64,000 nt of DNA from Streptomyces pyxinae (GCF_024756275.1 NZ_JANUGQ010000005.1:1-64000), one strand, 5' to 3'. Positions 9,184 to 21,093 are shown, counted from the stretch's first letter. Translations and numbers: made by a program. The notes: a model not told the origin generated them from the sequence alone.

Positions 9184-9300
9184 TGCCGTTCGTACGCGCG
9201 CCGGCTGTCCGGTATGGATCCGTGTGCCGTTCGTACGCGCGCCGGCCGTCCGGTACGGATCCGTGTGCCGTACGGGGCGCGGCGGGTGGCCGGTACCGAT
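9184..9300. repeat. 41-bp tandem repeat upstream of dinB
   Basis: Two near-identical 41-bp copies (9184-9224, 9225-9265; two mismatches) begin TGCCGTTCGTACGCGCGCCG. A diverged third copy starts at 9266. The array fills much of the 298-bp gap between merR and dinB, where no gene is supported. Confidence 0.75.
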
Positions 9301-9376
9301 GGGTCCGAGCCGCGCGGTGTGCGTGTCCGTACGGGTGTGCGGGCGATTGTCAGTGGTGTGCGGGAGCATCGGAACC

Positions 9377-10804
9377 GTGAGAGCCGCCCCGACCATCCTG
9401 CATCTGGACATGGATGCCTTCTACGCCGCTGTCGAGCAGGCGGCGAAGCCCAGTCTGCGCGGGAAGCCGGTGGTGGTCGGCGGGCTGGGGCCGCGCGGGG
9501 TCGTCGCCACCGCCTCCTACGAGGCCAGACGCTTCGGCGTGCACTCCGCGATGCCGACGGCGCAGGCCCGGCGGCTGGCACCGAACGCCGCCTATCTGGT
9601 CCCGCGCTTTCTGCTCTACCGGTCGATCAGCGAGCAGGTCATGGAGCTGCTCGGCCGGCTGTCGCCGCTGGTGGAGCCGCTCAGCCTGGACGAGGCGTTC
9701 GTGGACCTGGAGGCGGGCGGCGCGGCCCATGACGCGGCGACCGCCCGGGCCGCCGGTGAGCGGCTGCGGCGGGACATCTACACCACCACCGGGCTGCCCG
9801 GCTCGGTCGGGCTCGCGGGCTCCAAGATGCTGGCCAAGATCGCCTCGGAGCAGGCCAAGCCGGACGGACTGACCCTCATCGTGCCGGGCACCGAGCGGGA
9901 GCTGCTCGGCCCGCTGCCAGTGCGGACGCTGCCCGGGGTCGGCCCGGCCACCGGGGAGCATCTGCGGCGGGCCGGCATGACCACCGTGGCGGAGCTGGCC
10001 GAGGCGGGCGAGGACGAACTCGTACGGCTGCTGGGCAGAGCCCACGGGGCGGCGCTGTACAGAATGGCGCTGGGCCATGACGACCGGCCGGTGGTGGCCG
10101 AGCGGGACGCCAAGTCGGTGTCGGTCGAGGACACCTTCGACGTGGACCTGCACGACCGGGTCCGGGTCCGGCTCGAGGTGGAGCGGCTGGCCGACCGGTG
10201 CGTCCAGCGGCTGCGGGCGGCGGGCCGGTCCGGGCGGACGGTGGTGCTCAAGGTGCGGCGGTACGACTTCTCCACGCTCACCAGGTCCGAGACCCTGCGC
10301 GGGCCGACCGACGATCCGGGAGTGGTGCGGGAGGCGGCGGCGCGGTTGCTGGACACGGTGGACACCACGGGCGGGGTACGGCTGCTGGGCGTCGGTGTCT
10401 CGGGGCTGGCCGACTTCACCCAGGAGGACCTGTTCGCCCAGGCCGCCGCGGAACGGTCGGCCGCCGGGGCGGCCCCGGTCCCGGGGCCCGGCGCGCCGGA
10501 ACCGGCGGGCGCGGATGTGCCGGGTACGGACGCCCCGGGCGGCGCCGGACCGGTCGGGCCCCGGGGCGCCCGCGCCGAGGAACCCGCCGAGCGGCGCTGG
10601 CCGGCCGGCCACGATGTGCGGCACTCGGCGTACGGGCCGGGCTGGGTGCAGGGGAGCGGGATCGGCCTGGTGACGGTGCGTTTCGAGCAGCCTGGCTCGC
10701 CCCCCGGACGGGTGCGTACCTTCCGGGTGGACGACCCCGAGCTGACCCCCTCCGAGCCGCTGCCCCTGGTGCCCGGGCCGGGCCGGGCGGTGACCGGGAG
10801 CTAG
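9377..10804 (+). CDS. dinB: DNA polymerase IV (Y-family)
   Basis: A 475-aa translesion polymerase. The palm motif LHLDMDAFYAAVE carries D11 and D13, and SLDEAFVDLE supplies D105 and E106, so both catalytic metal sites are intact. Finger, thumb and little-finger regions follow to about residue 350. After a variable linker comes a C-terminal extension with the YGPGWVQGSG motif seen in Streptomyces homologues. GTG 9377 begins the conserved domain; the longer ORF reads through the 41-bp repeats and is not credible. No SOS box was recognised. Confidence 0.92.
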   Translation: MRAAPTILHLDMDAFYAAVEQAAKPSLRGKPVVVGGLGPRGVVATASYEARRFGVHSAMPTAQARRLAPNAAYLVPRFLLYRSISEQVMELLGRLSPLVEPLSLDEAFVDLEAGGAAHDAATARAAGERLRRDIYTTTGLPGSVGLAGSKMLAKIASEQAKPDGLTLIVPGTERELLGPLPVRTLPGVGPATGEHLRRAGMTTVAELAEAGEDELVRLLGRAHGAALYRMALGHDDRPVVAERDAKSVSVEDTFDVDLHDRVRVRLEVERLADRCVQRLRAAGRSGRTVVLKVRRYDFSTLTRSETLRGPTDDPGVVREAAARLLDTVDTTGGVRLLGVGVSGLADFTQEDLFAQAAAERSAAGAAPVPGPGAPEPAGADVPGTDAPGGAGPVGPRGARAEEPAERRWPAGHDVRHSAYGPGWVQGSGIGLVTVRFEQPGSPPGRVRTFRVDDPELTPSEPLPLVPGPGRAVTGS

Positions 10805-11040
10805 GCCGGGGTGTCGATCCGGGCCCGGGCGTCCGGGTTACTGAATCTTCGTACGGGCCCCGCCCCACCCGGTTGCCGCCGATGCCGACAGCGCCCCGGG
10901 AGCGTGGCCCGGGCACTGTCGGCGGCCGCCCGGTGCCCCGGGGCGTGGCACGGCCGGGGACCCTCCGGGGACGGGGTTCCCCGTGTCATCGCCCGGAGGC
11001 GCCGTTCCCGAAGGCCGCCCGACGGGTCAGGTGGCCCGAG

Positions 11041-11418
11041 CTACTCGTCCCGGCCGGCCAGGCGGCCGAAGTCGCGGTCGGCGGGCGGGGCCGAGCCTCC
11101 GGGCGGGGGCAGGGCGATGCCGTAGTGGTGGTAGAGCTGGAGCTCCTGCTCCGGCGAGAGGTGCCGGCCCACCCCGAAGTCCGGGGCGTCCTTGATCAGG
11201 GCGCGCTCGTACGGCACCTGGAGGCCGTCGTCGTCCAGCCGGCTCGGCCCGAGCGGGACGAAGGCGTCCCGGCTGAAGAGGCCGGTGCGCACCGCAGCCC
11301 ACTCGGGCACTCCGGTCGCGTCGTCCAGATAGACCTCGTCGATGGTGCCGAGTCGGTGGCCCTCGCTGTCGAAGACCCTGCGGCCAATCAGGCTGCGCGG
11401 ATCGGTGTCGGTCTGCAC
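11041..11418 (-). CDS. PRC-barrel domain protein
   Basis: A 125-aa soluble protein whose N-terminal half is a PRC-barrel (LIGRRVFDSEGHRLGTIDEV, then WAAVRTGLFS and FVPL). The second half holds a short helix (LSPEQELQLYHHYGI) and a proline-rich tail. PRC barrels act in RNA processing and photosynthetic proteins; small actinobacterial members are often stress-related, with unknown role. The GTG at 11418 follows GGAGGGA with good spacing and is preferred over ATG 11442, which has no ribosome site. Confidence 0.82.
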   Translation of the reverse strand: MQTDTDPRSLIGRRVFDSEGHRLGTIDEVYLDDATGVPEWAAVRTGLFSRDAFVPLGPSRLDDDGLQVPYERALIKDAPDFGVGRHLSPEQELQLYHHYGIALPPPGGSAPPADRDFGRLAGRDE

Positions 11419-11745
11419 GGTCCCTCCAGTCGGTCGCTCCACTCGTCGGGCCCGAGCGCCGGGAATACCGCCCCCCGCCCCCGGCCCCCGGACCCGCCGC
11501 CTCGTCCCCCGTCCTTCGTCGCTTCCGCCCGGTACTCCTTCGCTCCGACCGGTGCTTCGTCCCTCCCACCAGTACTTCTTCCGTCCGACCGGTGTCCCGC
11601 CAGCAGGGCCCGACCCCGCTGCCCGGCCCCCGGCTTCGCACCGCGGGGCGGGTTCCGTGGCACCGTGGCACCGGAGTGCTCAGTTCTACGAAAGGGCAGA
11701 ACGGTGACGTCGGCCACTCGAGGGACCGGTCAGGGGCGCCGCTGG

Positions 11746-11751
11746 TACGCT
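11746..11751 (+). promoter_or_regulatory. Probable -10 box of the riboswitch-gcvP transcript
   Basis: TACGCT lies about 20 nt before the first riboswitch stem. The -35 region is weak (GGGACC at 18-nt spacing). The region before it (11443-11745, about 300 bp) contains only C/T-rich imperfect repeats with a recurring TCCGACCGGTG and no supported gene. Confidence 0.4.
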
Positions 11752-11770
11752 GACAGCGGCCGCTGAACCC

Positions 11771-11978
11771 GCGCGGGAGAGTCCTCCGGAGACCAACCGG
11801 GGGCGCCGAAGGAGCAAATCCTCCCCGGAATCTCTCAGGCACCCGTACCGCACGGACGAGGTCACTCTGGAAAGCAGGGCGGGCGTCGGACGGCATCCGC
11901 CCTCACCGACGGTGAAAACCGGGCCGCCAGCGCAGCGGGGCCCGGTGAAGCTCTCAGGTTGAGATGACAGAGGGGGAG
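11771..11978 (+). ncRNA. Tandem glycine riboswitch upstream of gcvP
   Basis: Two glycine aptamers in series. The first (about 11771-11878) shows GGGAGAG, GCCGAAGGAGCAA, ATCTCTCAGGCA and CACTCTGGAAAGC. The second (about 11880-11978) shows CACCGACGGTGAAAACCGG, GCTCTCAGGTTGAGATGAC and AGAGGGGGA. These match the glycine (gcvT) riboswitch family. The leader ends 63 nt before the gcvP ATG, so glycine would be expected to switch on gcvP expression. No terminator stem is obvious in the gap; control may be at translation initiation or by a structure not resolved here. Confidence 0.92.
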
Positions 11979-12041
11979 GCCGTCCGGGCACCCGCGCCGA
12001 GGTGCCCCTCGCAGGTCGCGTCGACCAGGAGGCCCCCGTAC

Positions 12042-14927
<2,886 letters not shown>

Positions 14928-14955
14928 GGCCGGCCGGACGCGCCGGAACGACGGA

Positions 14956-14994
14956 AGGGGCCGGGTGCGGAGTTCTTCTCCGCACCCGGCCCCT
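14956..14994 (+). terminator. gcvP terminator
   Basis: A perfect 17-bp stem (14956-14972 with 14978-14994) with a TTCTT loop lies just after the gcvP stop. There is no long U-tract, as is common in Streptomyces. Confidence 0.85.
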
Positions 14995-15202
14995 CGTCGT
15001 GCGCCGGACTCCGGATGCCGTTCCGGCGCGAGGTGTTCCGCGCTGTGCCTTCGGGTCTCCCGGGTGTTTCCCGGCCTCTGTCGGTCGCTACTGGTCGCTC
15101 CGGTCGTTCGTACGGGCGGGCCGCCCCGGGCGAGGTGCCCGGACAGCCGCGCCGATGGGTCGCCCGCCGCCCCGGGGGGTCGGTCCGGCGCCCGGCCGCT
15201 GG

Positions 15203-15409
15203 TCAGGCGGCGGTCATCACCCGCGAGGCCCCCAGGGGGCGGTGCGGTGCGATGATCTTTCCGTCGGGCAGCAGCTCACCGGTGTCCTCGAACACGAGGA
15301 CACCGTTGCACAGCAGGCTCCAGCCCTGCTCGGGGTGGTGAGCCACCAGGCGCGCCGCCTCCCGGTCGGCGGAGTCGGCGGTCGGGCAGGCTGGCTGGTG
15401 CTGGCACAT
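15203..15409 (-). CDS. DUF5999 family small protein
   Basis: A 68-aa protein starting MCQHQPACPTAD, with the DUF5999 hallmarks EQGWSLLCNG, FEDTGELLPDG and IIAPHRPLG. It has three cysteines, two near the N-terminus, which hint at metal or redox chemistry, but no function is known. Streptomyces carry several copies. ATG 15409 is chosen because the family begins there; upstream in-frame sequence lacks similarity and a ribosome site. Confidence 0.85.
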   Translation of the reverse strand: MCQHQPACPTADSADREAARLVAHHPEQGWSLLCNGVLVFEDTGELLPDGKIIAPHRPLGASRVMTAA

Positions 15410-15682
15410 GAGTGGGTTCTTTCGCTGCGATGTGGTCTCTGTCCCGCGGCTCGATGCGGTGTGCGCGATGTTCACGGCCGCCCCCGTGGTGTCGGTCGGT
15501 CCTTCTCAGTGTCGCCGCCCCCGCCCCGATCCGCAGGCATTTCGCGGCAGCGCTTCCTACTGGTGAAGGACGTATCACCCGGCCGGATGGTTCAACCCAA
15601 CCCCCCTGTCCCTTCGGGTGGTTCGCGATGGCCGGTCCGGGCTAGTCCGTACGGGCCAGGGCTCCTGATGCGGGCCTCTTCG

Positions 15683-15710
15683 GTGCCCCGGAGGCGCGTG
15701 TCCGGGGCAC
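15683..15710 (-). terminator. Hairpin downstream of the 228-aa gene
   Basis: A 10-bp perfect stem (15683-15692 with 15701-15710) and 8-nt loop lies 134 bp past the stop of the minus-strand gene at 15844. It is a probable terminator. Otherwise the 434-bp gap 15410-15843 holds no supported gene. Confidence 0.4.
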
Positions 15711-15843
15711 CTGACGGGGCGGCGCCCCGGCTGCCCCGGGTGTCTTCCGGGGATGCCCGGGGGCCCGTGCGCCTCAGGTGTCCCCGGGGCCGCCTCCGTG
15801 TCTCCTGCGGCGCCGGGTGCGGTACGCCCCCGGCGCGCGCCCG

Positions 15844-16530
15844 TCAGGCCGTCGGCTCCAGCAGCGGCGGTGCCAGCCGCAGGGTGAGCAGCGGCAGCAG
15901 GTCGGCCACCCGGTGCGGCCGGTGGGCGGCGATGCCGGGCGGCGCCGGGGCCAGCGGCACCAGCAGATCCGCCGGTACCGGGGAGCCGGTGGCCGGGTCG
16001 GCCTCGGTGTCGCCGTGCAGCCACAGGGTCAGCATGTAGAGCTCCGGCACCGACAGCAGCCGCGGCTGGTAGCGCGCCGGCAGGGCTTCCGCCTGGAGCA
16101 GCGCGCGCTCGGTGGACGAGAGGTACGGCCCCTCGAAGAAGTGCGAGAAGGCGAAGCCGTCCGGCCTGATCACGGTGTCGGCCGCCGCCACTGAGCGGTC
16201 GCCGCTGCGGATCAGGAAACGCCAGCCGGCGAGCCTGGTGTTCGGGGCGGCCGGAGCCGTTACCACCGGGCGTCCGGACGCCGGTATGACCCGGCGCGAG
16301 ACCGCCGGAACCCCGGGTACCCCGGCCATTCCCGGTACTCCCGGTACTCCCGAGACGGCCGGTACGCGGCGGATGTCGAGGACGTGGACGGCGAGCGGGA
16401 GCTCCGGACTGAGCGGCCCCTGGACCGAGCGCAGGGCGGGAGTGTGGACGTCGCGGACGGCGGAGGAGCCGAGCGCCGCGAGGACGCTGCGGAGGGCGGG
16501 CGCGGGGGCCGGGGAGACGTGGAGCGGCAT
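15844..16530 (-). CDS. Hypothetical protein with GVPGVP repeat
   Basis: A 228-aa protein I do not recognise. It begins MPLHVSPAPAPALRS. The N-terminal third has a hydrophobic VHVLDIRRVPAV strand, then a short collagen-like stretch (about residues 88-104) built of GVPG units coded by near-identical DNA. A folded-looking region follows (WRFLIRSGDRS, FAFSHFFEGPYLSS, ELYMLTLWLHGD). No membrane segment or signal peptide is clear. ATG 16530 is preferred over upstream in-frame codons because GAGAGG lies about 9 nt before it. Confidence 0.6.
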   Translation of the reverse strand: MPLHVSPAPAPALRSVLAALGSSAVRDVHTPALRSVQGPLSPELPLAVHVLDIRRVPAVSGVPGVPGMAGVPGVPAVSRRVIPASGRPVVTAPAAPNTRLAGWRFLIRSGDRSVAAADTVIRPDGFAFSHFFEGPYLSSTERALLQAEALPARYQPRLLSVPELYMLTLWLHGDTEADPATGSPVPADLLVPLAPAPPGIAAHRPHRVADLLPLLTLRLAPPLLEPTA

Positions 16531-17027
16531 GGCGGGTCGCCTCTCACTCAAGTGAAGGATGATGCGAGGGCACGGTGCGGACGGCACTGTCAGCGGCGGG
16601 CCGGAGGACGCCGGTGGCCGGCCACCGGCCCTCTGCCTCGTCAGCGCCTCACCTGCGGAGTTTATACGACGCGTGTTCACGCGATGTTTCCGCTAGCCGT
16701 CGGTCGTATTGCATACAAGGCCGCATCCGGTCCTTCTTCTGTGGCCTTTCGGGGGATTTAGCCCCGCCGGGGTGCCGTCGACCTGGAAATTTTCCGCCGA
16801 AACGGTCGGCCGGATGTCGCCGCCGGTCGTCGGCATTAATCGCCGCCCCCGCGCCGCCGGTAACTGCCGACCGCGGCATGTCACCGGAATGTGCCCGGCG
16901 ACTTACCTGTCCAGCCTACCGTTCATCCGGACCGCGTGAGGGCGTTACAGATCAGGCGGGCTGGGCATCATCGTCCGTGACACAGCGGCCCGTGCCGCCC
17001 ACCGCCCATGCGAGGAGGGACCCTTCG
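16531..17027. other. Divergent intergenic region, lower GC
   Basis: A 497-bp gap between divergent genes, noticeably less GC-rich than its surroundings around 16660-16850. It holds a 6-bp dyad CGCGTG-TT-CACGCG at 16670-16683 and a TTGCATACAA element near 16710. It probably carries promoters for both neighbours, but no full promoter is clear and no small gene is convincing. Confidence 0.4.
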
Positions 17028-18536
17028 ATGGGGGAGAAGATCGCGGCAGGCGGCTTCGATCTGTCCGATCGGCAGCGGTACCGCCAGAAGCTCCAGCGGT
17101 GTCTGACGGGCCTGGGGCGGCTGCTGGACGAGAAGCGCTTCGACCGGCCGAAGAACCTGATCGGTCTGGAGATCGAGCTCAATCTCGCCGGCGCGGACGG
17201 CATGCCCCGAATGGTGAATGCCGAAGTACTCGAGCGCATCGCCAGCGGGGATTTCCAGACCGAACTCGGCATGTTCAACCTGGAAGTGAACATCGCACCG
17301 CACCGCATCGGAGGGCGGGTTTTCGACCAACTCGCCGAGGAGTTGCGAACCGGGCTGGGATATGCCCACCGCAAGGCCCGGGAAGTCGATGCGGGCATTG
17401 TCATGATCGGTATTCTGCCGACGCTCGCCGAGGGCGACCTGGTCTCCTCGAACCTCTCCGACGTCGACCGGTACATGCTGCTCAACGACCAGATCGTGGC
17501 CGCCCGGGGCGAGGAGTTCGCGCTCGACATCGACGGGGTGGAGCGGCTGAGCTGCACCGCCTCCTCGATCGCGCCCGAGGCCGCCTGTACCTCGGTGCAG
17601 CTCCACCTCCAGGTGACCCCCGCCCGCTTCGCGGACGTGTGGAACGCCGCCCAGGCGGTGGCGGCGGTCCAGATCGCGGTGGGCGCCAACGCCCCGTTCC
17701 TGTTCGGGCGCGAGGTGTGGCGCGAGTCCCGGCCGCCGCTGTTCCAGCAGGCCACCGACACCCGTCCGCCGGAACTCCAGGCGCAGGGCGTCCGGCCCCG
17801 TACCTGGTTCGGGGAGCGGTGGGTGGACTCGGCGTACGAACTCTTCGAGGAGAACCTGCGCTACTTCCCGGCCCTGCTGCCGATCTGCGACGAGGAAGAG
17901 CCGCTGGAGGTACTGGACGCCGGCGGGGTACCCAAACTCCAGGAGCTGGTCCTGCACAACGGCACCGTCTACCGCTGGAACCGCCCGGTCTACGGCGTGG
18001 TCGACGGGGTGCCCCATCTGCGGGTGGAGAACCGGGTGCTGCCGGCGGGGCCCACCGTCGACGACGTGGTGGCCAACGCCGCCTTCTACTACGGGCTGGT
18101 ACGGGCGCTGGCCGAGGAGAACCGGCCGGTGTGGCGGCGGCTGCCGTTCGAGGACGCGGCGGACAACTTCGAGACCGCCTGCCGGTACGGCATCGACGCC
18201 GAGCTGCGCTGGCCGCGACCCGGCCGGAGCGGCGGGGTGACCACGGTGCCGGCCGTGAAGCTGGTCCGGGACGAGCTGCTGCCGCTCGCCGCCGCCGGGC
18301 TCGACGCCTGGGGCGTGGAGCCGGCCGACCGGGACCGGTTGCTCGGCATCATCGAGGCGCGCTGCCGGCGCCGGGTGAACGGCGCCTCCTGGCAGGTGGA
18401 GACCTTCCACCGGGCGCTCGACGCCGGGCTGGGGCGGGACGCGGCACTGGCGGCCACCACCCGGAGGTACTGCGAGCTCATGCGTGAGGGCGAGCCCGTG
18501 CACACCTGGCCGGTGGGGTTCCCCGGTCCTTCCTGA
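17028..18536 (+). CDS. Glutamate-cysteine ligase family 2 (GCS2-like) protein
   Basis: A 502-aa protein of the GCS2 carboxylate-amine ligase superfamily, which couples an amino acid carboxylate to an amine using ATP. Family traits seen are IGLEIELNLAG (about 44-54), a long acidic region with TELGMFNLEVN, and ASSIAPEAACTSVQLHLQV. It resembles the long actinobacterial group of unknown substrate rather than EgtA or MshC. Streptomyces make mycothiol, so a glutathione role is unlikely. ATG 17028 follows GAGGAGGGA; upstream in-frame sequence is non-coding in character. Confidence 0.82.
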   Translation: MGEKIAAGGFDLSDRQRYRQKLQRCLTGLGRLLDEKRFDRPKNLIGLEIELNLAGADGMPRMVNAEVLERIASGDFQTELGMFNLEVNIAPHRIGGRVFDQLAEELRTGLGYAHRKAREVDAGIVMIGILPTLAEGDLVSSNLSDVDRYMLLNDQIVAARGEEFALDIDGVERLSCTASSIAPEAACTSVQLHLQVTPARFADVWNAAQAVAAVQIAVGANAPFLFGREVWRESRPPLFQQATDTRPPELQAQGVRPRTWFGERWVDSAYELFEENLRYFPALLPICDEEEPLEVLDAGGVPKLQELVLHNGTVYRWNRPVYGVVDGVPHLRVENRVLPAGPTVDDVVANAAFYYGLVRALAEENRPVWRRLPFEDAADNFETACRYGIDAELRWPRPGRSGGVTTVPAVKLVRDELLPLAAAGLDAWGVEPADRDRLLGIIEARCRRRVNGASWQVETFHRALDAGLGRDAALAATTRRYCELMREGEPVHTWPVGFPGPS

Positions 18537-18825
18537 ACCGGGCGGCGCCGGTGGACCGTGAGCGGTGGGCGGCGGTGGGGCCGTGCCGCCGGGCCGGGCG
18601 GTGGGCGTTTGGGCGGTGGTGGCCGTACGCCGGTGGGCGGTGCCGACGGGGAGTGGCGGGGCCGCGCCCCGCGGCCGGGCCGGTGGGGCCGGGGTGGACG
18701 GGTCTCGCGCCGTCGACAGGGACGTCGACCGGGCCGTCGGCCGGGAGGGCCCCGGCCCCGCTGTAGCCGGGCCGGGAGGGGTCGGGCAAGCTGAGACGCC
18801 TGTGACCCGTGATGTGGAGACAGGT

Positions 18826-19677
18826 GTGGTCGATTCCTCTCGTTCGCCGGCTTCCCCCGCTGCCCCGGAGCCGCCCGCCGGACCGGAACCGGGAAGCGTT
18901 CCGGCGCCGGGCGGCCCGGCGGGGCCGTCCCGTCGCATGCTCCGGGCCGAACTGCTGCTGGTGCTCGCGCTCTCGCTGGGGGCCAGCGGGGTGTCCTCGG
19001 CCATCAGCTTCGTGGGGGCGCTCACTCGGCCCGGGGGCCTCAGCGACCAGGCCGCCCGGCTCAACGCCTCGTCCGCGCCCGGCCGTCCCTGGCTCGACCT
19101 GGCCTGGCAGCTCTTCGGGATCACGACCGCGCTCGTGCCGGTGGCCCTGGTGGTCCACCTCCTGCTGCGGGAGGGAACCGGGCCCCGGGTCATCGGCCTC
19201 GACCGGGACCGGCCCTGGTCCGACCTGGGGCGGGGCGCCCTGGTCGCGGCGGCCATCGGCAGCGCCGGGCTCGCCTTCTACCTGGTGGCGCAGGCATCCG
19301 GATTCAACCTCACGGTGGTGCCCGAGTCGCTGCCCGGTGTGTGGTGGAAGTACCCGGTCCTCGTCCTCTCGGCGGTGCAGAACTCCGTACTGGAGGAGGT
19401 CGTCGTCGTCGGCTATCTGCTGCGCCGGCTCGGCCAGCTGGGATGGACCCCGAGGGCGGCGCTGGCGGCGAGCGCGGTGCTGCGGGGCTCGTACCACCTC
19501 TACCAGGGGATCGGCGGGTTCATCGGCAACGTGGTGATGGGCGCGGTCTTCGTGCTGCTGTACCGGCGGTGGGGCCGGGTGGGGCCGCTGGTCGCCGCCC
19601 ACGCGCTGCTCGACATCGTGGCCTTCGTGGGCTACGCGCTGCTGAAGGGGCAGGTGGACTGGCTGCCCACCCGGTGA
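18826..19677 (+). CDS. CPBP (CAAX-like) family intramembrane metalloprotease
   Basis: A membrane protein of about 283 aa with a disordered P/A-rich N-terminus and roughly seven hydrophobic helices. The Abi/CPBP core is visible: NSVLEEVVVVGYLL (paired glutamates), a GSYHLYQG histidine motif and a late AAHALLDI histidine/aspartate motif. The first motif is usually EExxxR; here glycine stands where arginine is usual. Family members act as intramembrane proteases, some in prenyl-protein processing or bacteriocin immunity. The start is uncertain: GTG 18826 has GGAGA 6 nt upstream, GTG 18802 is an alternative. Confidence 0.82.
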   Translation: MVDSSRSPASPAAPEPPAGPEPGSVPAPGGPAGPSRRMLRAELLLVLALSLGASGVSSAISFVGALTRPGGLSDQAARLNASSAPGRPWLDLAWQLFGITTALVPVALVVHLLLREGTGPRVIGLDRDRPWSDLGRGALVAAAIGSAGLAFYLVAQASGFNLTVVPESLPGVWWKYPVLVLSAVQNSVLEEVVVVGYLLRRLGQLGWTPRAALAASAVLRGSYHLYQGIGGFIGNVVMGAVFVLLYRRWGRVGPLVAAHALLDIVAFVGYALLKGQVDWLPTR

Positions 19678-19688
19678 TCCCGGGTGGG

Positions 19689-19724
19689 GGAGGGGCCGTA
19701 CGGATCACTCCGTACGGCCCCTCC
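19689..19724. terminator. Bidirectional terminator
   Basis: A perfect 15-bp stem (19689-19703 with 19710-19724) and ATCACT loop sits between the convergent CPBP and phzF-like genes, 12 bp past the CPBP stop. It probably serves both strands. Confidence 0.8.
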
Positions 19725-19800
19725 GGTGCGTTCCGCCCGTACCCCCGGAATCATTTCGGCCGGAGACCCGCGTGCTCCGTGGCGCGCCCCCGGCGCTCCG

Positions 19801-20610
19801 TCAGCCGAGCAGGTCGCCCTCGATGACCGTGACGGCGGACCCGGTGAGCAGGGTGCGCTCACCGCGCAGCGCGGTGCGCACGATGCCGGTGCGCGCCCCG
19901 CCCTGGAGACCGGTCAGCTCGGTGCGTCCGGTGCGGGCCGACCAGAAGGGGGCGAGGGCGGTGTGGGCGCTGCCGGTCACCGGGTCCTCGTCGATGCCGA
20001 CCGCCGGGAAGAAGCCGCGCGAGACGAAGTCGTAGCCGCGCCCGGGGTCCTCGGCCGGCGCGGTGACCACGATCCCCCGTACCGGCAGCTTCCTGATGGC
20101 GGAGGGGTCCGGGGCCAGTTCCCGTACGGTCCGCTCGTCGGCCAGCTCCACCAGCAGGTAGCCGACGTGCTCCGCGGTGTCGTGCGTGGAGAGCACGCGG
20201 GCGCCCAGCGCCTCCGCCAGCCCGTCGGGGGCCGGGGCGGGGGTGAGGGAGGAGGTGGGGAAGTCCAGGGTCAGTGTGCCGTCCTCGCCCGCGGTGGCCG
20301 TCAGGACACCGCAGCGGGCGGCGAACCGGACGGTGCCGCTCACCCGGCCGGTGCCGGCCAGCACATGGGCCGTGGCCAGGGTGGCGTGCCCGCACATGTC
20401 GACCTCGGTCAGTGGGGTGAACCACCGCAGCGCCCAGTCGGCCTCGCCGCCCGGCGGCAGCGGGTGGGCGAAGGCGGTCTCGGAGAGGTTCACCTCCGTG
20501 GCCACCCGCTGCAGCCAGTCGTCGTCGGGAAAGGCGTCCAGCAACAGCACCCCGGCCGGGTTGCCCGAGAAGGGCCGGTCGGTGAAGGCATCCACGATTC
20601 GTATCCGCAT
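19801..20610 (-). CDS. PhzF family isomerase/epimerase
   Basis: A 269-aa enzyme of the PhzF/diaminopimelate-epimerase fold. It starts MRIRIVDAFTDRPFSGNPAG, with the catalytic glutamate in NLSETAF (about residue 44) and the conserved GIDEDPVTGSAHTAL motif near the C-terminus. PhzF itself isomerises a phenazine precursor; stand-alone homologues have unassigned substrates and no phenazine genes are nearby. The 483-bp upstream gap (20611-21093) has a GCCGGGTGG triplicate near 20712-20738 but no gene I can support. Confidence 0.88.
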   Translation of the reverse strand: MRIRIVDAFTDRPFSGNPAGVLLLDAFPDDDWLQRVATEVNLSETAFAHPLPPGGEADWALRWFTPLTEVDMCGHATLATAHVLAGTGRVSGTVRFAARCGVLTATAGEDGTLTLDFPTSSLTPAPAPDGLAEALGARVLSTHDTAEHVGYLLVELADERTVRELAPDPSAIRKLPVRGIVVTAPAEDPGRGYDFVSRGFFPAVGIDEDPVTGSAHTALAPFWSARTGRTELTGLQGGARTGIVRTALRGERTLLTGSAVTVIEGDLLG

Positions 20611-21093
20611 GCCGTGACGTTAAGGGCGTGGTGACCTCGTCGGCCAAGGCCAATTCGGGGTGGGTGGCCTGATGTTCCGCGCCGGTGGAACCCGGTGTCG
20701 TGCCGGGAGTCGGTGCCGGGTGGCCGGGTGGCCGGGTGCGAGGCGGGCCGGCCGGTCGCCCTCGGGACCGGACCGTGTGCCGAGGGGCCGGGCCGGGGTG
20801 AGCGTGTGGGCACCGGGTGGCGGACCCGTCCGTCACACCTGTTGGTGGGGTGCCCCCGGCGACCGGCCCCCCGCGGCGAACCGTCCTGGGCCCGCCCGCT
20901 GGAGCCGTCTCACTTCACCCGAACGCTTCCGCCGCTCGCCGGTCGGGACCCGGGGAGTGTGCCAGGGCCCGCGTCCGAAGGCGGAGCCCGGGGCCGGCCG
21001 GTGTCGGTGAGTTCGGGTCTCGCGTAATGATCCTCCAGGGTGCGGTCGGCCCATCCGTGTGCCCCGGCGTCCAGGTGATGCGGATGCCGGACG

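Noticed and set aside
11964..12041. Longer gcvP start at 11964
   Set aside because: It begins inside the second glycine aptamer; ATG 12042 has a clean AGGAGG site and matches family length.
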